Shown piece by piece: positions 48,572-57,491 of a stretch of 64,000 nt of DNA; within the stretch, counting starts at the first letter, position 1, and each line of letters opens with the position of its first letter. This DNA comes from Levilinea saccharolytica. GTDB lineage: Bacteria; Chloroflexota; Anaerolineae; Anaerolineales; Anaerolineaceae. The notes beneath the pieces are model-generated. The model had not been told where the DNA came from. It saw only the letters and a list, made by a program, of their open reading frames with translations, and did not search any database. The position numbers were made by a program, and so were the translations under genes. The stretch lies in contig NZ_LGCM01000065.1 in the NCBI RefSeq assembly GCF_001306035.1, positions 62,001-126,000 of the forward strand, given 5' to 3'.

Positions 48572-50664
48572 CCCGCGGCGACCTCTACCCCCACGGCGTG
48601 CATGATGCAGGCGGCGGCGGGGGCGGTGCCCTGGGTGCTGGTGAAGAGGTTGGCCGAACCGGCGAGGTCTTCACCGTTCTCGTCCAGCTCAAACCAAATG
48701 CCCTCGGGCAAAACTACGATCCCGGAGATCATCTCAGCGTTCAGGCGCAGCCGCAGGCGGGCTGCGCCGTTGGGGTTAAATAGGCGCACCCTATCCCCCT
48801 CGCGCAGTCCGCGGGCCGCGGCGTCCGCGGGGTGCATTTCCAGGGCGTCATCGGCGCGCTGACGCACGGCGGGCAGGTTGCTGCCCTGCGAATGGGTGCG
48901 GTAGCGTGATTTGGGGGTGAGCAGCAGCAGGGGGAAGCGCGGGTCCGCGGGGGGCGGCTGGTAGGTGGGGACAGCCGGAAAGCCGGTGTCTGCGGCGTAG
49001 CGTGGACTGGCGATTTCCACCTTGCCGGAGGGGGTGGGCAGGGGGTGACGTTGAGGATTCGCGCTGAATTCGGCCAGGCCGGTGCGCTCCTGGTTGGGGG
49101 CCAGGTAAATGCCTGTGCGCCGGAAATCCTGGGGGTCGGGAATTTCGGATTCCTGGATGAAAAGCTCCACCCATTCGGCGGCGCTGCGGCCCTGGGAAAA
49201 TTCAGACCCAAAGCCCAGCCGTTCGGCCAGCGCGCAGAAGATGTCGTAATCTGTGCGCACCTCGCCGGGGGGCGGCACGATTTGGGATTTGTAGAGCAGG
49301 TAGTTGCCCAGCCAGGGGATGCCGATATCCTCTTTTTCCAGGGGGCCAGCCGCGGGCAGCACCACGTCGCACCAGCGGGCGGTGGGGGTGAGGAACATTT
49401 CGTGGGTGACGGCAAAATCCACGGCGGCAAAGGCGGCGCAGTTTTTGTGTACGTCCGCGCCCTGGTTCACGAAATTGCCGCCCAGGGCGTAGATGGCGTG
49501 CAGATCGCTGGGGTAGCCGCCGCTCCGGCCTTGCAGTACGGCATCCGGCCAGCGCAGGATGGGTAGGGAGGGCGTGTGGGGGCGGCGCTGGATGGGCAGG
49601 CTGCCCACGCGCGGGGCGGGCAGGCGGCTGTTGATGGAGCCGGTGGAGCCGCCCAGCACGCCGAAATTGGCGGTGGCGATTTGCAGAGCCGCGGTCAGGC
49701 GGTAGGTATCTTCGCCCGCGAAGACGCGCTGAATGGAGTAGCCGGGGAAAAGCGCAGCGGGTTTGGCGGCGGCATAGGCGCGGGCAAAGCGTGCAATTTC
49801 CTCTGCGGGCAGCCCGCAGAGGGGTGCGGCCCATTCTGGGGTGCGCGCCGGGCCGCCGTCCAGCCCCAGCACGTGCCGTTCCAGCGCGTCCATGCCCACC
49901 GCGTGGGCCTGCATGAAGGCGCGGTCGGCCAGGTTTTCGCTGAAGAGCACATGCAGCACCGCCAGCATGAGGGCGGCGTCGCTGCCGGGGCGGCAGGGCA
50001 GCCACCAGGTGGCGGCCTGGGCCACCGTGTCGCTGCGGCGGGGGTCAATGACCACGATCTGAGCGCCGCGCTCTTTGGCCTCCATCAGGCGCATGGGCAC
50101 TTCGGTGCCCTGGCGGGTTTCCAGCACATTGGCCCCCCACAGGATGATCATCTGCGAAACCTGCAGGGTGGCCGCGTCAAACCCGGACTGCCGCCAGGCA
50201 TCGCCGTACAGATAGGGCAGTACAAAGCTGGCCGCTCCGTTGCTGTAATTGCTGGTCAGCTCGGTGCAGCCGCCGAAGAGGTGCAGAAAGCGGGTGAGCA
50301 GGCCGTGGGTTCCGTGCAGGGCGCCGGTGCAGCCCGCCGAGGCCAGGGATAAAACCGCCTGGGGGCCGTGTTGGCTGCGCACCTGGGTCAGGGCGGCGGC
50401 AATTTGATCCAGGGCTTCGTCCCAGGAGGCGCGGCGGAACTGACCCGAGCCGCGCGGCCCCACCCGCACCAGGGGATGCAGCAGCCGGTCGGGGGCGTTA
50501 TGGGCCTCCAACTGGTGGTGGCCGCGCCAGCAGCCGCGCAGGTACTTACCCCCGGCGGGGTTGTTGATGATGCGCGTGACGCGGCCCTCTTCGAGGACGG
50601 CTGAGAGCGGGCAAGCGTCGCCGCCGCAGTCTTTACCGCAAAAGGTGGGGAGGGTGTGGGTCAT
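48568..50664 (-). CDS. DMSO-reductase-family molybdopterin oxidoreductase (single subunit)
   Basis: The N-terminal [4Fe-4S] ligands lie in CGKDCGGDACPL and LRGCWRG. Molybdopterin-binding stretches include ILWGANVLETRQGT, VVIDPRRSDT and ALGGNFVNQGAD; the C-terminal domain shows LLLTPKSRYRTHSQGSN. At the usual metal-ligand site the chain reads SNYSNGAA with no Cys or SeCys, so a Ser ligand (DMSO/biotin-sulfoxide type) is likely. The spacing C-x3-C-x4-C is one longer than usual. No twin-arginine signal, no FeS or membrane partner genes: a cytoplasmic enzyme with an unknown electron donor. The start at 50664 (MTHTLPTFC) is chosen after AGGA; a further ATG lies at 50700. Confidence 0.85.
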   Translation of the reverse strand: MTHTLPTFCGKDCGGDACPLSAVLEEGRVTRIINNPAGGKYLRGCWRGHHQLEAHNAPDRLLHPLVRVGPRGSGQFRRASWDEALDQIAAALTQVRSQHGPQAVLSLASAGCTGALHGTHGLLTRFLHLFGGCTELTSNYSNGAASFVLPYLYGDAWRQSGFDAATLQVSQMIILWGANVLETRQGTEVPMRLMEAKERGAQIVVIDPRRSDTVAQAATWWLPCRPGSDAALMLAVLHVLFSENLADRAFMQAHAVGMDALERHVLGLDGGPARTPEWAAPLCGLPAEEIARFARAYAAAKPAALFPGYSIQRVFAGEDTYRLTAALQIATANFGVLGGSTGSINSRLPAPRVGSLPIQRRPHTPSLPILRWPDAVLQGRSGGYPSDLHAIYALGGNFVNQGADVHKNCAAFAAVDFAVTHEMFLTPTARWCDVVLPAAGPLEKEDIGIPWLGNYLLYKSQIVPPPGEVRTDYDIFCALAERLGFGSEFSQGRSAAEWVELFIQESEIPDPQDFRRTGIYLAPNQERTGLAEFSANPQRHPLPTPSGKVEIASPRYAADTGFPAVPTYQPPPADPRFPLLLLTPKSRYRTHSQGSNLPAVRQRADDALEMHPADAAARGLREGDRVRLFNPNGAARLRLRLNAEMISGIVVLPEGIWFELDENGEDLAGSANLFTSTQGTAPAAACIMHAVGVEVAAG

Positions 50665-50806
50665 GGGGGCATCCTGGGGGTGGGGGGAGATGGTTTTCAA
50701 GCCCCTATTGTACGTGGAATGAGTCGATTTTGGGAGAGCATTGGGGGCGTGTGCGCCTCTCGCTCATAAGGCGAGATTTGACACAGCCGTGGATTTATGC
50801 GCATTT

Positions 50807-50837
50807 CGTGGTATACTCGACTGACCGCGGGTATAAT
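50807..50837 (+). promoter_or_regulatory. promoter region of the first DEAD-box helicase gene
   Basis: CGTGGTATACT (50807-50817) is an extended -10 (TGG-TATACT), followed by a second TATAAT at 50832-50837. The same 11-nt string occurs upstream of the second helicase (minus strand, 59343-59353). A TTGACA at 50778-50783 is too far to pair with either. Confidence 0.5.
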
Positions 50838-50870
50838 CCGATAAAATTTATCAGGTTATCACCACCCCAG

Positions 50871-50887
50871 GCCGCGCCCCGCGCGGC
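50871..50887 (+). promoter_or_regulatory. hairpin in the 5' leader of the DEAD-box helicase gene
   Basis: GCCGCGC-CCC-GCGCGGC forms a 7-bp stem with a 3-nt loop about 30 nt before the GTG start. It is preceded by GATAAA-A-TTTATC. Structured leaders are common on cold-shock mRNAs. Confidence 0.5.
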
Positions 50888-50915
50888 TCAATTTATGCGC
50901 GGATAAGGATGTGTT

Positions 50916-52148
<1,233 letters not shown>

Positions 52149-52176
52149 GCCCTGATGATTTGGTGTTGTGATGACC

Positions 52177-52213
52177 ACCCGCCTCTGTTGATTGGAGGCG
52201 GGTGTTGTTTTTG
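52177..52213 (+). terminator. intrinsic terminator of the first DEAD-box helicase gene
   Basis: ACCCGCCTC and GAGGCGGGT arms, 9-nt loop, then GTTGTTTTTG. Confidence 0.8.
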
Positions 52214-52980
52214 TGACGCCCCGATGAGGGAACCGCGAAGGCGCGGAGGTTGCCGTAGGGGCACGGCGGTTTTCACCTAAATTACATCCCGCAACAGCCA
52301 CGCCGTGCCCCAACCCAGACTGTAGGGCTCTCAGTGCGAGAGGCGGGCCCTCAATGTCTTTAAACCGCGAAGGCGCGAAGGGCGCCAAGGAAGGACGGGA
52401 AGAAGCCTTGTTTCATCGCACGCAGCAGACAGCCCCGCCCTGGCATGTCATCGCGAACGCCATTGACCATCGTAGGGGCACGGCGGTTTTCACCTAAATC
52501 ACATCCCGCAACGGCCTCGCCGTGCCCCAACCCAGGCCGCGTGCCCGTCCCCGACCCAGGCCGCGTGCCCGTGCCCCAACCCAGGCCGCGTGCCCGTCCC
52601 CCCCCGGCCACGTACCCGTAGGGGCACGGCGGTTTACACCTAAATCACATCCCGCAACGGCCTCGCCGTGCCCCAACCCAGGCCGTATGCCCGTCCCCAA
52701 CCCAGGCCGCGTGCCCGTGCCCCAACCCAGGCCGCGTGCCCGTGCCCCAACCCAGGCCGCATGCCCGTCCCCGACCCAGGCCGCGTGCCCGTGCCCCAAC
52801 CCAGGCCGCGTGCCCGTCCCCCCCCGGCCACGTACCCGTAGGGGCACGGCGGTTTTCACCTAAATCACATCCCGCAACGGCCTCGCCGTGCCCCAACCCA
52901 GGCCGTATGCCCGTCCCCAACCCAGGCCGTATGCCCGTCCCCAACCCAGGCCGCGTGCCCGTGCCCCAACCGGGACGACG
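52214..52980 (+). repeat. composite repeat array 1 (left of the HPr-kinase-like gene)
   Basis: No gene is supported here. Heads beginning GTAGGGGCACGGCGG occur near 52255, 52472, 52617 and 52838; each contains an inverted repeat GGGGCACGGCG ... CGCCGTGCCCC. After the last three heads come variable runs of a 24-25-bp unit (CCCCAACCCAGGCCGCGT plus GCCCGT). A 120-bp stretch at about 52365-52490 (starts ACCGCGAAGGCGCGAAG) is repeated at 54877-54995. The long frames read across it on both strands are by-products of unit lengths near multiples of three. Confidence 0.85.
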
Positions 52981-53068
52981 CCCCCACCACCAATCCTGTT
53001 CCCAGCAATTTGTTCCAAAACACACAAAATCGGCTAAAATGGAACGAATTTATGCCCGGAGGCCCGAA

Positions 53069-54832
53069 ATGGAAATTGGAACCCACCAGATCATTGACGG
53101 TAAGGTCATCCTGCGAATCCGCGATCGAATCTGCGATACCCCGGAAAGCCTGCTGAGCAGCCCGCTTTTTCTGGATATTCTCAAACGCACCGTGGCGGAG
53201 CTGGAGCGGCGCAACTCCCCTTTGCTGGGAATTTTCCCCCAGACGCCAGTGCGCAGCGCGGATCTGCTGCTGCTGGTGCGCACGCTGAAATTCCTGGTGA
53301 AGCTTCCGGGCGGACTGGTGCCCAGGGTGGTGGAAGGCGCCGAGACCTTCTTTCGCGATCCGGTGCTTTTTAATGATTTTGTGGAACATCTCTATAACTC
53401 CTGGCGCGGGATGCAGCGTCTGGTGATCTGCGACTCAGCGGGCGACCGTTTTGACCAGCGCCCCTACCGCACCTTTAACAGCACCGTGGAAACGCTGACC
53501 CATCTGGTGCGCAGCACCTACCGCGAAACCCAGGAGAACATCACCGGCAACCATCCCAATATTTACCGCCAGGTCAGCGCCGGGGCAGAAATTGCCACGA
53601 TTGCGCTGCCGAAAGATATCCATTATCCTGAGTTGTACGCGGCGCGCCTGAACGCGATACCGGTGATTCGGCAAGTGCTGATTTACCCACCGTTGATCTT
53701 CAACCCGCCCATGAACAAACGCTCTGGGGTTTTTGAACGGGTGGCGCGGAACCCGTTAGAAGCGCTGACTCTGAATAAAAATAATTGGCTGTGTTACCCG
53801 GCCAAGGTGGGGCCGCTGTTGGTGATGGTGTACTTCTCACTGCGGTATTTCGAGCTGGGCTTTACCCTGGCGAACCTGTTCGAGTTGGCCGGGGACGAAG
53901 CCCTGCATCAAAAGCCGGATGCGGTGTTTTTATTCGGCGTCCCCGAAGAGGATTTCCCCAACCTGGGGGCAGGGCAGACCATCTTTTATGACGATCCGGC
54001 GCACGACTTACTGGTGGCGGCTATCCCCGACAGCCCCAAGTTTGGCTATTTTGGGTATCTGAAAAAGATGATCCTGACCCTGCACAATATTAAGATGATC
54101 AAGCTGGGCAAAATGCCCTTCCACGGCGCGCTGATCAACCTGGCGGTGCGCGGACACGGGCGTTTTACGGTGCTGACCCTGGGAGACACCGGCGCGGGCA
54201 AATCTGAAATGCTGGAAGCTTTGCGCACGTTGGGCAGTGATGAGCTGGAGGATATCACCATTATCGCCGACGATATGGGCTCTTTGGGCATGGACGGGCA
54301 AGGGCGGGTGTTGGGCTACGGAACCGAGACCGGGGCCTTCGTGCGCCTGGATGATTTGAAGCCCGGCTATGCCTTTGGTCAAATTGACCGCACCATCATT
54401 ATGAGCCCGGCGGAGGTGAATGCGCGTGCGGTGCTGCCGGTGACCACCTACGAGACCATCATGCGCGGCTTTGCGGTGGATATGGTGCTGTACGCGAACA
54501 ACTACGAGGCGGTGGATGCGCAGCACGCTGCTGTGGAGCGGTTTGAAAGCCCCGAACAGGCCCTGGCGGTGTTCCGCGAGGGAGCGGTGATGAGTAAAGG
54601 TACCACCACTACCACGGGGCTGGTGCGCTCGTATTTCGCCAATGTGTTTGGCCCTCAGCAGTACCCTGAAGCCTATGACGCACTGGCCCAGACCTTTTTT
54701 GAGGCCTTTTTTGCCCAGGGCATGTTTGTGGGGCAGATGCGAACACAGTTGGGGATTGGCGGGATGGAGCGGAGCGGGCCTGAGCAGGCGGCCCAGGCGC
54801 TGCTGCGGATATTAAAGGGTGAAGACGGGTAG
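53069..54832 (+). CDS. HPr-kinase-like P-loop protein of unknown function (587 aa)
   Basis: The C-terminal half carries MPFHGALINLAVRG, Walker A GDTGAGKSE (372-380) and IIADD (399-402). This order resembles HPr kinase/phosphorylase (HGxLV, GDSGIGKSE, ADD) and, more distantly, PEP carboxykinase. The N-terminal 340 residues are not assigned. So it may phosphorylate a protein or small molecule. GGAGG 6 nt before the ATG at 53069 selects this start (MEIGTHQIID); frames reaching upstream run through the repeat array. It is flanked on both sides by related repeats in the same direction. Confidence 0.6.
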   Translation: MEIGTHQIIDGKVILRIRDRICDTPESLLSSPLFLDILKRTVAELERRNSPLLGIFPQTPVRSADLLLLVRTLKFLVKLPGGLVPRVVEGAETFFRDPVLFNDFVEHLYNSWRGMQRLVICDSAGDRFDQRPYRTFNSTVETLTHLVRSTYRETQENITGNHPNIYRQVSAGAEIATIALPKDIHYPELYAARLNAIPVIRQVLIYPPLIFNPPMNKRSGVFERVARNPLEALTLNKNNWLCYPAKVGPLLVMVYFSLRYFELGFTLANLFELAGDEALHQKPDAVFLFGVPEEDFPNLGAGQTIFYDDPAHDLLVAAIPDSPKFGYFGYLKKMILTLHNIKMIKLGKMPFHGALINLAVRGHGRFTVLTLGDTGAGKSEMLEALRTLGSDELEDITIIADDMGSLGMDGQGRVLGYGTETGAFVRLDDLKPGYAFGQIDRTIIMSPAEVNARAVLPVTTYETIMRGFAVDMVLYANNYEAVDAQHAAVERFESPEQALAVFREGAVMSKGTTTTTGLVRSYFANVFGPQQYPEAYDALAQTFFEAFFAQGMFVGQMRTQLGIGGMERSGPEQAAQALLRILKGEDG

Positions 54833-54990
54833 GGTGCCGTTTGTCTTGCTGAAACGCGCCAAACGCCCACGCTGTCTTTAAACCGCGAAGGCGCGAAGGA
54901 CGCCAAGGAAGGACGGGAAGAAGCCCTGTTTCATCGCACGCAGCAGGCAGCCCCGCCCGGGCATGTCATCGCGAACGCCATTGACCATCG
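54833..54990 (+). repeat. second copy of the ACCGCGAAGGCGCGAAG-type repeat
   Basis: Positions about 54877-54995 repeat the 52365-52490 stretch with few differences, in the same orientation, directly after the HPr-kinase-like gene and leading into array 2. No gene is seen. Confidence 0.8.
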
Positions 54991-55515
54991 TAGGGGCACG
55001 GCGGTTTACACCTAAAGCACATCTTGCAGCGGCCTCGCCGTGCCCCAACCCAGGCCGCGTACCCGTGGGCGCACGGCGGTTTACACCTAAATCACATTTC
55101 GCAGCGGCCTCGCTGTGTCCCAACCCAGGCCGCGTGCCCGTGGGCGCACGGCGGTTTACACCTAAATCACATCCCGCAGCGGCCTCGCCGTGCCCCAACC
55201 CAGGCCGCGTACCCGTGGGCGCACGGCGGTTTACACCTAAATCACATCCCGCAGCGGCCTCGCCGTGTCCCAACCCAGGCCGCGTACCCGTAGGGGCACG
55301 GCGGTTTTTACCTAAATCACATCCCGCAGCGGCCTCGCCGTGCCCCAACCCAGGCCGCGTACCCGTGGGCGCACGGTGGTTTACACCTAAATCACATCCC
55401 GCAGCGGCCTCGCCGTGTCCCAACCCAGGCCGCGTGCCCGTAGGGGCACGGCGGTTTACACCTAAATCACATTCTGCAACGGCCTCGCCGTGCCCGGCCC
55501 CTCCCCGGAAATAGG
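54991..55515 (+). repeat. 75-bp tandem repeat array 2, seven units
   Basis: The CACGG of successive units falls at 54997, 55072, 55147, 55222, 55297, 55372 and 55447, an exact 75-bp period. Each unit holds a GGGGCACGGCG-like left arm, a conserved TTTACACCTAAATCACAT core and a CGCCGTGCCCC right arm, so each could fold back. Because 75 is 25 codons, open frames exist on both strands; I do not regard them as genes. Confidence 0.9.
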
Positions 55516-55526
55516 GCACGGATTAA

Positions 55527-55565
55527 AAAGAAAACACCCTGCCATTTTCAGGCGGGGTGTTCGTG
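55527..55565 (-). terminator. intrinsic terminator of the cold-shock gene
   Basis: On the minus strand AACACCCCGCC pairs with GGCAGGGTGTT (one mismatch), followed by TTCTTTTT. Confidence 0.8.
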
Positions 55566-55580
55566 ATTTTGATAGAGTGA

Positions 55581-55793
55581 TTAGCGAACGATGGTGACGT
55601 TCGACGCCTGCAGGCCCTTGGGGCCTTTTTCGATGGTGAATTCCACTTTCTGGCCTTCTTCGAGGCTGCGGTAGCCGTCGCTCTGAATGGCGGAGAAGTG
55701 AACAAACACATCCGCGCCGTTGTCCTGCGAGAGGAAACCAAAACCCTTGGTGTTATTGAACCACTTAACCGTTCCGATGATCCGTTCTGACAT
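55581..55793 (-). CDS. csp: cold-shock protein (CspA family)
   Basis: A 70-aa cold-shock domain with RNP1 KGFGFLSQD and RNP2 VFVHFSAI, beginning with [11 protein letters not shown]. It binds single-stranded RNA and prevents secondary structure. AAGGAT precedes the ATG. It lies 39 nt after the RRM-RGG gene, so both probably share an mRNA. Confidence 0.96.
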   Translation of the reverse strand: MSERIIGTVKWFNNTKGFGFLSQDNGADVFVHFSAIQSDGYRSLEEGQKVEFTIEKGPKGLQASNVTIVR

Positions 55794-55832
55794 TGCTTTT
55801 TATCCTTTGTGAAATTAAAAAAATTGTGTGAC

Positions 55833-56228
55833 TTACTGGTAGTAACCACCGCCGCCGCCGCGTCGATCTCCGCCGCCGCGCCCGCCGCGATTATCTCGAT
55901 TCCCACCGGGGCCGCCAGGGCGACGCCCGAACCCGCCTTCTGAACGGCGCGGGCCGCCGAAGCCGCCCGACCCGCCTTCTTCCTTAGGGCGCGCCACGCT
56001 GACTTTCAGCTCGCGTCCGCCCAGGCGGTAACCATTCAGCATACGGATAGCCTTTTCCGCCTCGGCCTGGGTGCTCATTTGCACAAAGGCGAAGCCCTTC
56101 GAGGTTCCCGTCATGCGATCCATGATGATATCGACAGACGATACCGTCCCTGCCTCAGCAAACGCCGTGCGGAGTTCATCCGCTGTGGTGTTGTATGACA
56201 GGTTTCCAACATACAGTTTTACTTCCAT
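55833..56228 (-). CDS. RRM RNA-binding protein with RGG tail
   Basis: The RRM fold (residues 1-80) has RNP2 LYVGNL and RNP1 KGFAFVQM; the remaining 50 residues are Gly/Arg-rich (GGFGGPRRSEGGFG, DNRGGRGGGDRRGG) and end in YYQ. Similar glycine-rich RRM proteins are cold-induced RNA chaperones in cyanobacteria and other bacteria. CAGGAGAGGATG lies before the ATG. Its leader holds two hairpins (56273-56338). Confidence 0.95.
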   Translation of the reverse strand: MEVKLYVGNLSYNTTADELRTAFAEAGTVSSVDIIMDRMTGTSKGFAFVQMSTQAEAEKAIRMLNGYRLGGRELKVSVARPKEEGGSGGFGGPRRSEGGFGRRPGGPGGNRDNRGGRGGGDRRGGGGGYYQ

Positions 56229-56272
56229 CTTTCATCCTCTCCTGAGGTTTGACAGGCTGCGTCTGTAAACAA

Positions 56273-56348
56273 ACACCGCCGAACCTGAACTGTTCCGGCG
56301 GTGATTCAACGCAACACGAGACGAACAAGGCTCGTGTACTATAACACA
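56273..56348 (-). promoter_or_regulatory. promoter and structured leader of the RRM-csp genes
   Basis: On the minus strand TGT-TATAGT (-10 at 56338-56343) is followed by hairpin ACACGAG ... CTCGTGT (about 56314-56338) and then CACCGCCG ... CGGCGGTG (56273-56304) with T-rich sequence after it. The second hairpin may act as terminator for the upstream CPBP gene or as a leader control element. Confidence 0.5.
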
Positions 56349-56351
56349 AAT

Positions 56352-57380
56352 TTAAGTTAAATGGTTAATATTGCCCAAATTTTCCTCAAATTCATCCCTC
56401 TTTGGCATGGAAGTCGCCGGAGATGGGTACTCAGCCAGGCGGGTTTGCACGGCCAGGGGCTGCCCGCGCAGGCGCAGCCAGCCAGCCGTCAGCAGGATGC
56501 CCAGGAACATGGCCAGCAGACCCAGCAGACCTGCTTCGGGGCCAAAGGCTGCCCCCGTCCACAGGTCGGGGCCGCCCTGACGCAGCGCCAGCCAGGCCAC
56601 CGAAGGCGTGCCGCCGCTGACCGGAAAACCGAAAACGCTGCCCTGGAAGAAATTCCAGGTGATGTGCAGACCGATGGGGATGGCCAGTTCACCGGTGAGC
56701 ACGTAGGCAAAGCCCAAAAAGATACCCGCCAGGATCAGGTTGAACGTGCTGATGAGCGAGGTGTTGGGGTTAAACAGGTGCAGCAGGCCAAAGATCGAAG
56801 AGGACAGCACGTAGGCCAGGAAAATGGCGGTTTTGGGAGAGCGGCGGCCGAAGTTAAAGCCTTCGGCCAGGTTGCGCAGATGGTAGCCGCGCGAGAGCAT
56901 TTCCTCATAAAAGCCGACGCAGATGTAAAACAGCAGCGAGGCGGCCAGACCCAGCCCAAAGGGGATGCCGGTGTAGGCGTGGTAGCGCACGGCGGTGATG
57001 GTGACCCAGCCCAGGGCATATTCCACGGCGAAGACCAGGGCCATCAGGAAGGCCCCCAGGAAAAGCCCAAAACCAAAGTCGCTCCACCAGCGCGGGCTGA
57101 AATGAAAACCGAAATCGCGCACGGGACGCCGGTCGAAGAAGCGCGCGGCCAGCCAATAGCTGAAGCCCATCGCCGCCAGGCTGATCAGCCCCGTCAGCGG
57201 GCGCAGCAGGAATTGCAGCCACAAGTTGCTGCCGCTGGTAAGATTGGGCAGAGCGGCCAGGAGGATGCCCAGGGGGATTTGCACCAGGAAGGTGATCAGC
57301 AGAAAGGCGACTAGCTGCAAGAGCAAACGCCACCCGGCGCGCAGCCGCTGTTCTTGAGGGTTGATGAAGATCGTTTTCAT
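56352..57380 (-). CDS. CPBP-family intramembrane metalloprotease
   Basis: About eight membrane segments. Motif 1 YEEMLSRGYHLRNL (Glu159, Glu160, Arg164), motif 2 FGLLHLFNPN (about 196) and motif 3 GLHITWNFFQG (about 238) give the Glu/His active site of the CAAX-protease/bacteriocin-processing family. Substrate is unknown. Its end lies next to the RRM leader; its start is near the terminator of the second helicase. Confidence 0.9.
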   Translation of the reverse strand: MKTIFINPQEQRLRAGWRLLLQLVAFLLITFLVQIPLGILLAALPNLTSGSNLWLQFLLRPLTGLISLAAMGFSYWLAARFFDRRPVRDFGFHFSPRWWSDFGFGLFLGAFLMALVFAVEYALGWVTITAVRYHAYTGIPFGLGLAASLLFYICVGFYEEMLSRGYHLRNLAEGFNFGRRSPKTAIFLAYVLSSSIFGLLHLFNPNTSLISTFNLILAGIFLGFAYVLTGELAIPIGLHITWNFFQGSVFGFPVSGGTPSVAWLALRQGGPDLWTGAAFGPEAGLLGLLAMFLGILLTAGWLRLRGQPLAVQTRLAEYPSPATSMPKRDEFEENLGNINHLT

Positions 57381-57423
57381 GGGTGGGTCTCCTTTGGTTT
57401 CATGGGCACAAGGTTAAGAAAGA

Positions 57424-57463
57424 CCCCTGGTTTTGACGGGAACGGCGGGTCGAAAACCAGGGG
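57424..57463 (-). terminator. intrinsic terminator of the second DEAD-box helicase gene
   Basis: CCCCTGGTTTT and AAAACCAGGGG form an 11-bp stem around an 18-nt loop; on the minus strand TCTTTCTT follows. Confidence 0.75.
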
Positions 57464-57491
57464 AAACAGGCTGAGGGGATCGGAGGCGCTT

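Noticed and set aside
52494-53068. N-terminal extension of the HPr-kinase-like protein through repeat array 1
   Set aside because: The extension is repeat-derived, and a good ribosome site selects the ATG at 53069.
52214-55515. CRISPR array
   Set aside because: The repeats are 75 bp or 24-25 bp and contiguous, with no unique spacers and no cas genes.
54878-55519. Long frames over the 75-bp array, both strands (25-residue repeats)
   Set aside because: The unit length is a multiple of three, so any stop-free unit stays open. The translated chains follow the DNA repeat, no ribosome site is present, and both strands are equally open.
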